Below, piece by piece: positions 31,784 to 40,555 of a stretch of DNA of 64,000 nucleotides. Below the pieces are notes generated by a model, which ran no database searches, was not told the origin of the DNA, and worked only from the letters and a program-made list of their open reading frames with translations. This DNA comes from Serinicoccus sediminis (GTDB taxonomy: Bacteria > Actinomycetota > Actinomycetes > Actinomycetales > Dermatophilaceae): the NCBI RefSeq assembly GCF_004153545.1, contig NZ_SDVA01000002.1:62001-126000 (forward strand), read 5' to 3'. The position numbers and the translations under genes are program-made. Position 1 is the first letter of the stretch. Each line of letters starts with the position of its first letter.

Positions 31784-33349
31784 GTGGGCGCGCTGCTCGT
31801 CGCCGGTGCCACGAGCGGCGCCGGCAAGTCCACGGTCACGGCGGCACTCTGCCGCGCCCTGGCCCGCCGCGGCGTGGACGTCGCGCCGTTCAAGGCGCAG
31901 AACATGTCCAACCACAGCGCCGTGACCCCGGACGGCGGCGAGATCGGCCGGGCGCAGGCGATGCAGGCGCTGGCCGCGCGGGTCGAGACCGACCGCCGCA
32001 TGGGGCCGGTGCTGCTCAAGCCCGCCGGCATGCGCTCGCACGTCGTCGTGCTCGGCGAGGAGGTCGCCGTCGACGACGCGGTGGGGTATGGCGCCCGTGC
32101 CCGTTCCCTGCGGCCGACCGTCTTGGCGGCGCTCACCTCGCTGCGGCGCGAGCACGCGGTCGTCGTCGCCGAGGGCGCCGGCGGGGCGGCGGAGACGAAC
32201 CTGCTCGACCGTGACGTCGTCAACCTGCCGCTGGCCGCGGCCGCCGGGATGCCTGCGGTGCTCGTGGTCGACATCGACCGGGGTGGCGCGTTCGCCGCGG
32301 CCTACGGCACCTGGGCGCTGCTGCCGGAGCGGCTGCGCTCCTGCCTGCGGGGGGTGGTCCTCAACGGGATGCGCGGCGACGTCTCCCTCCTGGAGCCGGC
32401 GGTGCGCGACCTCGAGGCGCGCACCGGCATCTCCGTCCTCGGCGTGCTGCCCCATCTCGGCGAGCACCTCATGCTGGGCGTCGAGGACTCGTTGGACCTG
32501 CGTGCAGCCGGTCGGCCCTCGCCCGAGGAGGGGCCGGGCGAGGGTCGGCCGCTGCGCGTGGGGGTGGTCGCGCTGCCGCACCTGGCCAACCCGTCCGACC
32601 TGGACCCGCTCGTCCTCGAGCCCTCCGTCGAGCTGCGGTGGGCCTCGCGCCCCGGCGACCTGCTGGACGTCGACCTTGTGCTGCTGCCCGGCACCCGGTC
32701 CACGCTCGCCGACCTGGCCTGGCTGCGGGAGCGCGGCCTCGCCGACGCCGTCGTGCGGCTGGCCCGGGAGGAGGACGGGCCGCACGTGCTCGGGATCTGC
32801 GGGGGCTACCAGATGCTCGGGACGCAGATCGAGGACGACGGGATCGAGGCCGCGTCCACCCACCCCGACCGAGCGCCGGATGTGGTTGCTTCCGCGGCCG
32901 GGGTCGTGCCCGGCCTGGGTCTGCTGCCCGTGTCGACCCGTTTCGCCCGGCCCAAGGTGGTGCGCCGGGTGGCCGGCAGGGTCGCGGGCGGGTCCTCGGT
33001 GGTCTCCGGCTACCAGATCCACCTCGGCCGGGTGACCCCGCACGAGGGCGCCGCGCCCTGGCTGGACCTCGACGGCATCGGCGACGAGGGGTGCCTCACC
33101 CCGGACCACCGGGTGCGCGGCACGACGGTGCACGGTGTGCTCGACGAGGACGGGCTGCGGCACGCCCTGCTCGGCGCGGTCGCCGCCGTCCGCGGGCGGG
33201 ACGTCCGCCCGTCGCCGGTGCCCTACGCCCACGCCCTCGACGCGCACCTGGAGCATCTCGCCGACTGGGTCGAGGCGCATCTCGACATCGACGCCGTGCT
33301 GGCGCTGGCCGGGGAGGCCTGGCCGGTCGGGCAGGAGCCGGGCTGGTGA
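31784..33349 (+). CDS. cobQ: Cobyric acid synthase CobQ, carrying a stray 32-bp repeat unit
   Basis: A 521-residue glutamine-dependent amidotransferase that amidates four side chains of adenosylcobyrinic acid a,c-diamide. The ATP-binding half begins VGALLVAGATSGAGKSTVTA and contains APFKAQNMSNHSAV. The glutaminase half has the Cys nucleophile in VLGICGGYQMLG and the His in the HGVLDEDGLRHALL segment. Between them, at 32868-32891 (about residues 361-370, PDRAPDVVAS), the DNA matches the 32-bp repeat family, probably adding around a dozen residues in a surface loop. GTG 31784 follows the cobO stop without a gap; the stop overlaps cbiZ. Confidence 0.92.
   Translation: MGALLVAGATSGAGKSTVTAALCRALARRGVDVAPFKAQNMSNHSAVTPDGGEIGRAQAMQALAARVETDRRMGPVLLKPAGMRSHVVVLGEEVAVDDAVGYGARARSLRPTVLAALTSLRREHAVVVAEGAGGAAETNLLDRDVVNLPLAAAAGMPAVLVVDIDRGGAFAAAYGTWALLPERLRSCLRGVVLNGMRGDVSLLEPAVRDLEARTGISVLGVLPHLGEHLMLGVEDSLDLRAAGRPSPEEGPGEGRPLRVGVVALPHLANPSDLDPLVLEPSVELRWASRPGDLLDVDLVLLPGTRSTLADLAWLRERGLADAVVRLAREEDGPHVLGICGGYQMLGTQIEDDGIEAASTHPDRAPDVVASAAGVVPGLGLLPVSTRFARPKVVRRVAGRVAGGSSVVSGYQIHLGRVTPHEGAAPWLDLDGIGDEGCLTPDHRVRGTTVHGVLDEDGLRHALLGAVAAVRGRDVRPSPVPYAHALDAHLEHLADWVEAHLDIDAVLALAGEAWPVGQEPGW
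32868..32891 (+). repeat. Stray 32-bp-family repeat unit inside cobQ
   Basis: ACCGAGCGCCG followed by GATG and GGTTGCT matches the core of the B1/B2 arrays with a two-base deletion and a one-base insertion; the preceding CCACCCACCCCG matches the spacer between B2 units. It stays in frame in cobQ. Confidence 0.7.
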
Positions 33350-34134
33350 GCGCCGCCGGGGCAGGCGCCGACGGGCCCGGCTGCCGCGTCGAGGACGCCG
33401 CGCGGGCGCTCGTCTGGGACGTGCCACCCGGCTGGCTCGCCCTGAGCTCGGCGGCGGTCGGCGGCGGGCTGGTGCGGGCGCGGTGGGTGACCAACCTCAT
33501 GGTGGACGACGGCTTCGACCGCGTGGACCTCGAGGCGTATGCCGACGAGCGGGCCGGCGAGCTCGGGCTGACCGGTCCGGGGACGACCCTGCTGACGGCG
33601 GCGGACGTCCGGCAGGTCGAGCACGCCGAGGTGGAGGGGGTGCGGTGCTGGGCCACCGTGGGGGTGACCAAACCCACCTGGGCGGCCGCGCCCGCGTGGG
33701 CGGCGGACACCATGCGCGAGGATCGCCTCCCACGACCGGACGAGCCCGACCAGGGCCGGCGCCGCACCGCCGGCACACGTCGACCCGGCGATCCCGGTGC
33801 GGCGGCACCACCCCCGGGGACGATCAACATCGTCGTCGCGCTGCCGGCGGCGCTCAGCACCTCGGCGCTGGTGCAGGCCGTCGGGACCATCACCGAGGCC
33901 AAGGCCCAGGTCCTGGTGCACGCCGGGGTGCCGGGCACGGGCACCGCCAGCGACGCCGTCGTGGTCCTGTGCCCGGAGGGGGGCCTCGGCAGTCCCGACG
34001 GGCCGGCCGAGGCGTTCGCCGGCGTGCGCTCCGTCTGGGGGCAGCGGGTCGCCCGGGCCGTCTACGCCGCGGTGGCGGCCGGACTGGCGGCGCACCCCTG
34101 GCGGCCGGACGACGGTGCCGGGGTGGTGTGGTGA
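33346..34134 (+). CDS. cbiZ: Adenosylcobinamide amidohydrolase CbiZ
   Basis: A 262-residue protein with the CbiZ domain. Landmarks: LALSSAAVGGGLVRARWVTN, VDDGFDRVDLEAYADERA and, after an Arg/Pro-rich linker (residues ~125-150), TINIVVALPAALSTSALVQA, TEAKAQVLVHAGVPGTGTAS and AVVVLCPEGG. CbiZ removes the aminopropanol part of adenosylcobinamide, returning adenosylcobyric acid that CobD can use again, and so lets the cell remodel foreign corrinoids. It overlaps cobQ and cobD by four bases each, as expected for a fixed module. Cytoplasmic. Confidence 0.87.
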   Translation: MSAAGAGADGPGCRVEDAARALVWDVPPGWLALSSAAVGGGLVRARWVTNLMVDDGFDRVDLEAYADERAGELGLTGPGTTLLTAADVRQVEHAEVEGVRCWATVGVTKPTWAAAPAWAADTMREDRLPRPDEPDQGRRRTAGTRRPGDPGAAAPPPGTINIVVALPAALSTSALVQAVGTITEAKAQVLVHAGVPGTGTASDAVVVLCPEGGLGSPDGPAEAFAGVRSVWGQRVARAVYAAVAAGLAAHPWRPDDGAGVVW

Positions 34135-35117
34135 GCGACGCCGCCAGCAGACTCGCGCGCCGCGGTCGCGGCGTCGCGGCCGGGCTGCTCCTGGACCGGG
34201 CCCTCGGCGAGCCACCGGACGCCTGGCACCCGGTGGCGTGGTTCGGGAGCACCATGGGCCGGGTCGAGCGCGCCACCTACGCCGACCGCCGCGCCGCCGG
34301 GGCACGGTATGCGCTCGCCGGCGCCGGCCTCGGCGCCCTCGCCGGTGCCGTCCTGACCCCGCTCGGGCCGGCCGGTCTGGCGACCGCGGTGGGGGTGGCC
34401 AGCGCCGGGCGGATGCTGCGGCATACCTCGACCCAGATCGAGGCGCTCCTGACCGCCGGTGACCTCGAGGGCGCACGGGAGCGCCTGCCGTGGCTCGTCG
34501 GCCGCGACCCCAGCGGCCTCGACGAGGCCGGGGTCAGCGCCGCCGTCGTCGAGTCGCTCGCCGAGAACACCGTCGACGCCGTCGTCGCGCCGGCCTTCTG
34601 GGGGCTGGTCGCCGGAGCGCCCGGTGTCCTGGTGCACCGCGCCGTCAACACGATGGACGCGATGGTCGGGCACCGCAGCCCCCGGTATGCCCGGTTCGGC
34701 ACCGTCGCCGCGCGGGCCGACGACGTCATGGCGTGGGTGCCGGCGCGGCTCCTCGCCGGTCTGGTGGCCCTGGACACCGGGCTCGGCGCCGGCTTCCGTC
34801 GGCCGGGGCCGCGACAGCCCTCCGCGCGCAGCGTCCTGGCGACGGTGCGGCAGGACGCACCAGCGCACCCTTCTCCCAACGCCGGCGTCGCCGAGAGCGC
34901 GGTCGCGGCGGCGCTGGGCGTCGAGCTCGGCGGCCCGCTGGTGTATGCCGGCCACCTCGAGGACCGACCGACGCTCGGCTCCGGCCCTCGCCCGGGTCCG
35001 GCGGACATCGCCCGGGCGCGCCGGCTCGTCGACCGGGTGGAGGGTGCCCTCGTCGTCGCCGGCGTGGCACTGTGGGTGGCGAACCGTGGCCGAGCCTCGA
35101 CGAGGAGACCCCGATGA
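34131..35117 (+). CDS. cobD: Adenosylcobinamide-phosphate synthase CobD/CbiB
   Basis: A 328-residue integral membrane protein that joins adenosylcobyric acid to the aminopropanol moiety. Characteristic segments: LLLDRALGEPPDAWHPVAWF near the N-terminus, VVESLAENTVDAVVAPAFWG, and VNTMDAMVGHRSPRYARFGT, then HPSPNAGVAESAVAAALGVE. It starts at GTG 34131 inside the cbiZ stop and ends inside the start of cobU. The order cbiZ-cobD fits corrinoid remodelling: CbiZ makes the cobyric acid that this enzyme consumes. Confidence 0.92.
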   Translation: MSDAASRLARRGRGVAAGLLLDRALGEPPDAWHPVAWFGSTMGRVERATYADRRAAGARYALAGAGLGALAGAVLTPLGPAGLATAVGVASAGRMLRHTSTQIEALLTAGDLEGARERLPWLVGRDPSGLDEAGVSAAVVESLAENTVDAVVAPAFWGLVAGAPGVLVHRAVNTMDAMVGHRSPRYARFGTVAARADDVMAWVPARLLAGLVALDTGLGAGFRRPGPRQPSARSVLATVRQDAPAHPSPNAGVAESAVAAALGVELGGPLVYAGHLEDRPTLGSGPRPGPADIARARRLVDRVEGALVVAGVALWVANRGRASTRRPR

Positions 35118-35638
35118 CGCTCACCTTCCTCACCGGTGGCGCACGCAGCGGCAAGTCGGCCCTCGCCGTCCGTCGCGCCCGGCGCAGCGGCCGCCCGGTG
35201 GTCTTCGTCGCCACCGGCCAGGCCGGTGACGACGAGATGGCCGACCGCATCGCCCGCCACCAGGCCGAGCGCCCCGAGGGGTGGGCCACGGTCGAGGCGC
35301 CGATCGACCTGGTCGGGGCGTGCGCGGCCCTCGAGCCGGGGGCCTGCGTCGTCGTGGACTGCCTGAGCCTCTGGGTCTCCAACCTCATGGAGCACGGGGA
35401 CGACGAGCCGGCCACCCTCGACCGGGCACGGGCGCTGGCGGGGTGGGCGACGGCATACCGGGGCAGCGTCGTCGTCGTGACCAACGAGGTCGGCCTCGGG
35501 ATCGTCCCCATGCACCCCGTGTCGAGGGGATACCGTGACCGTCTGGGTCGGGTCAACGCCGTCCTGGCCCGGGAGGCCGATCTGGCCCAGCTCGTCGTGG
35601 CCGGACGCACCCTGACCCTCGACCCGCAGGAGGACTGA
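35114..35638 (+). CDS. cobU: Adenosylcobinamide kinase/guanylyltransferase CobU
   Basis: A 174-residue bifunctional enzyme that phosphorylates adenosylcobinamide and transfers GMP to give adenosylcobinamide-GDP. The P-loop TGGARSGKSALAVRRA is at the N-terminus, the guanylylated His is in ADRIARHQAERPEGWATVEA, and VVVDCLSLWVSNLM and VTNEVGLGIVPMHPVSRGYR are the other conserved blocks. Length is normal for the family. Four-base overlap with cobD and a four-base gap to cobT. Confidence 0.93.
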   Translation: MTLTFLTGGARSGKSALAVRRARRSGRPVVFVATGQAGDDEMADRIARHQAERPEGWATVEAPIDLVGACAALEPGACVVVDCLSLWVSNLMEHGDDEPATLDRARALAGWATAYRGSVVVVTNEVGLGIVPMHPVSRGYRDRLGRVNAVLAREADLAQLVVAGRTLTLDPQED

Positions 35639-35642
35639 CCCC

Positions 35643-36818
35643 ATGGCCGACACCGAGCAGAGCGCCGACCGCGCCCTGATCGAGCGCACCATCGCGGCGA
35701 TCGGGGGCCCGGACCACGAGAGCTCGGCCGCCGTCGCCCGCGCCTTCGACGGCAAGGTCAAGCCGCTGCGCAGCCTCGGGCAGCTCGAGACCCTCGCCGC
35801 GCGCGTCGCGGGCATCCAGCGGACCACCACCCCCCGGGTCGACTCCCCGGTCGTCCTCGTCTGCGCCGCCGACCACGGGATCGCGCGGACCGGCGTCAGC
35901 GCCTACCCGCAGGAGGTCACCGCGCAGATGCTCGCCGCCTTCGCCGGCGGGCGCGCGGCCGTCTCGATCCTCGCGCACCAGGCCGACGCACAGCTCGTCG
36001 TCGCCGACCTCGGCGTCGTCGAGCCGCCGCAGCTGCACCCCACCCACGCGTATGCCCCGGTGCTGGACCGGCGGGTCCGCGCCGGGACCGACAACAGCGC
36101 CGAGGGGCCGGCGATGACCCGCGCCGAGGCCGAGCAGGCGGTCGCGACGGGCATCCGGCTGGCCGAGGAGCTCATCCAGGGCGGCGCCGACCTCATCGCC
36201 CTGGGCGAGATGGGCATCGGCAGCACGACCACCGCCAGCGTGCTCACCTCCGCCATCCTCGACCGCGACCCGGCGCGCGTCGTCGGCGCGGGCACGGGCG
36301 TCGAGGGGGAGGCGCTGGCGCACAAGGTCGAGATGGTCGACGCCGTCCTCGCCCGCCACGAGGACGTCGAGGCCCCCTGGGACGTGCTGGCCGCCATGGG
36401 CGGCCTGGAGATCGCCGCGCTGGCCGGGGTGGCGCTGGGGTGCGCGGCGCACCGGGTGCCGGCCCTGCTCGACGGCTTCATCAGCACCGCGGGGGCCCTC
36501 GTGGCCTGGCGGCTGGCCCCGGCCGCCGCCGACGCGATGATCGCGGCGCACCGCTCGACCGAGCCGGGCCACAGCATGCAGCTGCAGGAGATGGGGCTCA
36601 CCCCGCTGCTCGACCTGGAGATGCGGCTCGGTGAGGCCAGCGGCGCGGCCCTGGCCATCCCGCTCATCCGCTCGAGCCTCGCGCTGCTGCAGGACATGGG
36701 CGAGCTCGCCGACCTCGGGCAGGACGACGCCGGGCCCGACGACGCGCCGACGCACGGTGCGCCCGACGCCGCACCGCGGCACAGTGCAGGCGACGACGCG
36801 CCGCCCCACGGCGGCTGA
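35643..36818 (+). CDS. cobT: Nicotinate-nucleotide:DMB phosphoribosyltransferase CobT
   Basis: A 391-residue enzyme that makes alpha-ribazole phosphate from dimethylbenzimidazole and nicotinate mononucleotide. Conserved blocks: CAADHGIARTGVSAYPQEVT, GEMGIGSTTTASVLTS, GAGTGVEGEAL, LLDGFISTAGALVA and GHSMQLQEMGLTPLLDLEMR, the last with the catalytic Glu region. The final 30 residues (after GELADLGQDD) are an Asp/His/Pro/Ala low-complexity tail of the pattern DDAPxHGAPD, absent from standard CobT. It is followed after six bases by cobS. Confidence 0.93.
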   Translation: MADTEQSADRALIERTIAAIGGPDHESSAAVARAFDGKVKPLRSLGQLETLAARVAGIQRTTTPRVDSPVVLVCAADHGIARTGVSAYPQEVTAQMLAAFAGGRAAVSILAHQADAQLVVADLGVVEPPQLHPTHAYAPVLDRRVRAGTDNSAEGPAMTRAEAEQAVATGIRLAEELIQGGADLIALGEMGIGSTTTASVLTSAILDRDPARVVGAGTGVEGEALAHKVEMVDAVLARHEDVEAPWDVLAAMGGLEIAALAGVALGCAAHRVPALLDGFISTAGALVAWRLAPAAADAMIAAHRSTEPGHSMQLQEMGLTPLLDLEMRLGEASGAALAIPLIRSSLALLQDMGELADLGQDDAGPDDAPTHGAPDAAPRHSAGDDAPPHGG

Positions 36819-36824
36819 CCACCG

Positions 36825-37574
36825 ATGATCGGCAGGTTGCGGGATGCGACGAGCTTCCTCACCCGGGTGCCGGTGCCGGCGCGTCAGGGCTTCGACCTGG
36901 CCGGGGCGGCGTGGGCCTTCCCGGTCGTGGGGGCAGGCGTCGGTGCGCTGGTGGGTCTCGTCGCGTGGTCCGGCCACCTGCTGCTGCCGACCCTCGTGGC
37001 GGCGACCCTCGCCGTGCTCGCCGAGGTCGTGCTGACCGGGGCGTTGCACCTGGACGGCCTGGCGGACTGCGCCGACGGGTGCGGCGGGCACGACCGGGCC
37101 ACCCGGCTGCGGATCATGAAGGACCACGCGGTCGGGGTCTACGGCGCCGCGGCGGTCGTGCTGGCCCTGCTCCTGCAGGTCGCCGTGATCGACGCGCTGC
37201 TCGGGGCGATCGACGGGTGGGGGGTCGTCGCGGTGCTCGCCTCGGTCGGCGCGCTGTCCCGCTCGGCCATGCTCACCGTGGCGCTGCGGCTGCCGTCGGC
37301 CAGACCCGAGGGGACGGCGGGCACGCTGGTGCGGGGGCTGCTGCCCGGTCAGGTGCTGGTCGCCGCCGGCCTGGGCTCGGTGTCGACGTTGCTGATCTGG
37401 CCGGTGGGGGTGTGGGTCGCCGTCGGCGTCCTGCTCGCCGCCTTCGTCGCCCCGGTGCTCGTCGAGGTGTGGGCGGACCGGATGCTGGGCGGGGCCACCG
37501 GCGACGTGCTGGGGGCCACGGCGGTGATCACCCAGGTGGCCGGGCTGCTCGCCGCGCTGGCGGTCCTGGGCTGA
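36825..37574 (+). CDS. cobS: Adenosylcobinamide-GDP ribazoletransferase CobS
   Basis: A 249-residue polytopic membrane enzyme completing cobalamin by joining adenosylcobinamide-GDP and alpha-ribazole (phosphate). The motif LHLDGLADCADGCGGHDRAT holds the DGxAD metal-binding site, followed by LRIMKDHAVGVYGAAAVVLA. Six or so helices follow, ending VITQVAGLLAALAVLG. It is the last gene of the B12 operon; the next gene has its own leaderless promoter. Confidence 0.93.
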   Translation: MIGRLRDATSFLTRVPVPARQGFDLAGAAWAFPVVGAGVGALVGLVAWSGHLLLPTLVAATLAVLAEVVLTGALHLDGLADCADGCGGHDRATRLRIMKDHAVGVYGAAAVVLALLLQVAVIDALLGAIDGWGVVAVLASVGALSRSAMLTVALRLPSARPEGTAGTLVRGLLPGQVLVAAGLGSVSTLLIWPVGVWVAVGVLLAAFVAPVLVEVWADRMLGGATGDVLGATAVITQVAGLLAALAVLG

Positions 37575-37603
37575 GCCTGGCCGGCACGGCATACATTGGC
37601 GGC

Positions 37604-38527
37604 GTGAGCACTCCCCAGTTCGGCCAGCACCCGGCCCCGCTGCGCACCATCGCGCACGTCAGCGACACGCACCTGCTCGCCGACGGAGCGCCCCAGTTCG
37701 GCGCGATCGACACCACGGCCCACGCCCGGGAGGCCCTGCAGCGGCTCACCCGGCTCGACCCGGCGCCCGACGCGATCGTCGTCACCGGCGACCTGGCCGA
37801 CCAGGGCGAACCCGGGGCGTACCGAGAGCTGCGGGCGATGACGGAGCCGCTCGCGACCGACCTCGGCGCGCAGGTCGTGTGGGTCATGGGCAACCACGAC
37901 GAGCGCCCGGCCTACGCCGCCGAGCTCTTCGGCCGCGAGGCGGGGGTCGACGAGCCGCAGGACGCGGTCTACGACGTCGGCGGGCTGCGGGTGGTCTCGC
38001 TGGACACGACGGTGCCCGGCTACCACCACGGCGAGCTGCGCGAGGAGCAGCTGCGCTGGCTGGCCGAGGTGCTCGCCACCCCGGCCGAGCACGGCACGAT
38101 CCTGGCGCTGCACCACCCGCCGATCCCGGTGCCCATGGTGCCGGCCGCCTCCATCATCGAGCTGCTCGACCAGGACCGGCTGGCCGCCGTGCTCGAGGGC
38201 ACCGACGTCGTCAGCATCCTCGGCGGCCACTTCCACTTCTCCTCCCACTCGACCTTCGCCGGGATCCCCGTGAGTGTCGCGGCGGCGACGTGCTACCTCG
38301 AGGACCCGGCGCCGCTCGGCCGCTTCACCTCGGCGGTCGACGCGCACCAGTCGGTCAACGTCGTGCACGTGTATGCCGACCGCGTCGTCCACACGGTCGT
38401 CCCCGTCGCGCAGGCGCCCGAGGTCAAGGGCCACCCGGCCGAGGTGGTCGAGCAGCTGGCGGCGATGAGCCCGGAGCAGCGGCGCGAGCTGATCTCCCGC
38501 AAGGGCACGCGCAGCACCGAGGGCTGA
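37604..38527 (+). CDS. CpdA-like metallophosphoesterase
   Basis: A 307-residue calcineurin-like phosphoesterase of the cyclic nucleotide phosphodiesterase (CpdA/Rv0805) type. The five metal-binding motifs are present: HVSDTHL, VVTGDLADQG, VMGNHDERPA, ALHHPPIPVP and GGHFHFSSH. It would hydrolyse cAMP or a similar phosphodiester in the cytoplasm. The C-terminal ~50 residues (KGHPAEVVEQLAAMSPEQRR) form a helical tail as in other actinobacterial members. Start GTG 37604 follows TACATT by six bases (leaderless). Confidence 0.88.
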   Translation: MSTPQFGQHPAPLRTIAHVSDTHLLADGAPQFGAIDTTAHAREALQRLTRLDPAPDAIVVTGDLADQGEPGAYRELRAMTEPLATDLGAQVVWVMGNHDERPAYAAELFGREAGVDEPQDAVYDVGGLRVVSLDTTVPGYHHGELREEQLRWLAEVLATPAEHGTILALHHPPIPVPMVPAASIIELLDQDRLAAVLEGTDVVSILGGHFHFSSHSTFAGIPVSVAAATCYLEDPAPLGRFTSAVDAHQSVNVVHVYADRVVHTVVPVAQAPEVKGHPAEVVEQLAAMSPEQRRELISRKGTRSTEG

Positions 38528-38595
38528 CCTGCGGGCCGGACGCGGCGGCGGTCCGGTCGACGGCGTGCACCGATCACGCGACCTAGGGTGGGCCG

Positions 38596-39558
38596 GTGCC
38601 CGACCTCATCCCCGCCGCCTTCGCCGACCTCGTCCGCGACCGGCCTGCCGACGAGGTGCTCGCCGGGCTGCCCGACCGGGCCGGGCTGCCCCGCGCCGTC
38701 GACGGAGCGACGTGGCTCGACGGCCTGCCCGGTCTGGTCGACCGGCTGCTGCACGACTGGCGGCTGACGACCACCGGGGCCAGCCGGCACGGTGAGCGCG
38801 CGCTGGTGGTGCCGGTGCGACGGCATACCGGTGAGACGGCCGTGCTCAAGGTGACCTGGCCGCACGCGGAGGCCCGGCACGAGCACCTCGCGCTGCGCGC
38901 CTGGGACGGGCGGGGCGCGGTGCGGCTGCTCGCCGCCGAGCCGGTCTCGGGCACGCTGCTGCTCGAGCAGCTGGACGCCGACCGGTGCCTGCGCGAGCGG
39001 CCGCTGCTCGAGGCGTGCGAGGTCGTCGGCCTGCTCATGCGCCAGCTCGACCGGCCGGCCCCAGCACGCATCGACACGGTGGCGACGAAGGCGGAGCGGT
39101 GGGCCGAGCAGCTCGCCCGCCCCACGCCCAGCGTGCCGCGCCGGCTCACCGAGCAGGCTGCCTCGACGCTCCCCGACCTGCTGGCCGACCCACCCACACC
39201 GTCCCTCGTGCACGAGGACCTGCACGACCTCAACGTGCTCGCACCGCTCTCCGGCTTCGCGGACCGGGGCGACTGGCTGGCGATCGACCCCAAACCGGTC
39301 GCCGGGGAGTGGGAGTATGCCGTCGCCCCGGTCGTCTGGAACCGCGCCGAGGAGGCGACCCGGGCCAGCAACCTGCGCACCCACGCCCGGCTGCGGGCCG
39401 ATGTCGTCGCCGAGGCCGCCGGGCTCGACGAGGACCGGGTGCGGGCCTGGACCTTCGTCCGGCTGGTGCTCAACGCGGTGTGGGCGGCCCCCTTCGCGCC
39501 CGCGTCCGACGACTTCAGGGCGCGGATGATCGCGCTGGCGAAGGCCTTCACCGACTGA
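38596..39558 (+). CDS. Aminoglycoside/hydroxyurea kinase-family protein (APH(6)-like)
   Basis: A 320-residue kinase-fold protein of the streptomycin 6-kinase/hydroxyurea phosphotransferase family. The catalytic loop reads VHEDLHDLNVLAPL (Asp as base, Asn for Mg) and the DFG-equivalent is AIDPKPVAGEWEYA, the DPK form typical of this family. The N-lobe has ALVVPVRRHTGETAVLKVTW with the ATP-binding Lys. Presence does not by itself show resistance; many actinobacteria carry housekeeping homologues. Start GTG 38596 follows TAGGGT by six bases (leaderless). Confidence 0.83.
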   Translation: MPDLIPAAFADLVRDRPADEVLAGLPDRAGLPRAVDGATWLDGLPGLVDRLLHDWRLTTTGASRHGERALVVPVRRHTGETAVLKVTWPHAEARHEHLALRAWDGRGAVRLLAAEPVSGTLLLEQLDADRCLRERPLLEACEVVGLLMRQLDRPAPARIDTVATKAERWAEQLARPTPSVPRRLTEQAASTLPDLLADPPTPSLVHEDLHDLNVLAPLSGFADRGDWLAIDPKPVAGEWEYAVAPVVWNRAEEATRASNLRTHARLRADVVAEAAGLDEDRVRAWTFVRLVLNAVWAAPFAPASDDFRARMIALAKAFTD

Positions 39559-39664
39559 GCGGCGACGCCGCAACGGTCCGGACGGCAGGGCCGTGCCGCC
39601 GGGGGCTGAGCGCTCCCGGGTGACTGACTGAGCATCCCCGCGGCCACCGGCCTAGGCTCGAGGG

Positions 39665-40543
39665 ATGCATACACGCACTATCGGCAACCCCACCGTCGGC
39701 GAGCACCAGGTCGGCGCGATCGGCCTCGGGCTGATGACCTTCGACCAGAGCGGGGAGCAGCCCCGTGAGCAGCTCCTCGACACCGTGCGCGCGGCGCTCG
39801 ACGCCGGCGTGACCCTCTTCGACACGGCGGACGCCTACGGCCCGGGCGACAAGGGAGCCGCCGCCCAGGGCGAGAACGAGCGCCTCATCGCCTCGCTGAT
39901 GGACGAGCTCGGCGTGCGCGACCAGGTGCTGCTCGCGACGAAGGGCGGGCACGTGCGCACCGACGGCGGCGACTGGGCGACCGACAGCAGCCGCAGCCAC
40001 CTCACCTCGGCGGTGGACGCCAGCCTCGACCGGCTCGGGGTCGAGCAGATCGCGCTCTGGCAGCACCACCGGCCGGACCCCGACACCTCGGACGAGGAGA
40101 CCTTCGCCACGCTCAAGGAGATCGCCGACTCCGGCAAGGTCGCGATGGTCGGGCTGTCGAACGCGGACCCCGCCCAGATCCGGGCGGCGCACGAGATCCT
40201 CGGCGACGCGCTGGTCAGCGTGCAGAACCAGTTCAGCCCGAAGTTCCGCAGCAGCCACCCCGAGATCGAGGTGTGCGAGGAGCTGGGCCTGGCCTTCCTG
40301 CCCTGGTCGCCGCTGGGCGGGCTCAACGACGCCAAGCAGCTGGCCGACCACCACCCGGCCTTCGCCGAGGTCGCCCAGGAGCGCGGTGTGAGCCCGCAGC
40401 AGGTGGCGCTGGCCTGGGAGCTGGCGCAGTCGCGGGTGGTCATCCCCATCCCCGGGGCCAAGCGGCCCCAGTCGGTGCAGGACTCGGCCGCAGCGGCCGA
40501 CCTGCAGCTCAGCGACGAGGAGCTGGCGCGCCTCGACGGCTGA
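39665..40543 (+). CDS. Aldo/keto reductase
   Basis: A 292-residue aldo/keto reductase. LFDTADAYGPGDKGAAAQGE has the catalytic Asp and Tyr, LLATKGGHVRTDGG the Lys, and IALWQHHRPDPD the His; VVIPIPGAKRPQSVQDSAAA binds the cofactor phosphate. Shorter than the Kv-beta-like enzyme at 1152-2156 and of the pyridoxal/oxidoreductase-like class. Start ATG 39665 follows TAGGCT by six bases (leaderless). Convergent with the photolyase, 12 bases between stops. Substrate unknown. Confidence 0.88.
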   Translation: MHTRTIGNPTVGEHQVGAIGLGLMTFDQSGEQPREQLLDTVRAALDAGVTLFDTADAYGPGDKGAAAQGENERLIASLMDELGVRDQVLLATKGGHVRTDGGDWATDSSRSHLTSAVDASLDRLGVEQIALWQHHRPDPDTSDEETFATLKEIADSGKVAMVGLSNADPAQIRAAHEILGDALVSVQNQFSPKFRSSHPEIEVCEELGLAFLPWSPLGGLNDAKQLADHHPAFAEVAQERGVSPQQVALAWELAQSRVVIPIPGAKRPQSVQDSAAAADLQLSDEELARLDG

Positions 40544-40555
40544 CCGGGACGGCGC

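Noticed and set aside
30959-33427. 822-residue minus-strand frame opposite cobO/cobQ
   Set aside because: His/Arg/Gly-rich antisense frame without motifs; the plus strand is a coherent cobalamin operon.
38596-39558. Acquired aminoglycoside-resistance gene
   Set aside because: Family membership is clear, but codon use matches the chromosome, it has a native leaderless promoter and there is no mobile element, so a housekeeping kinase is more likely.
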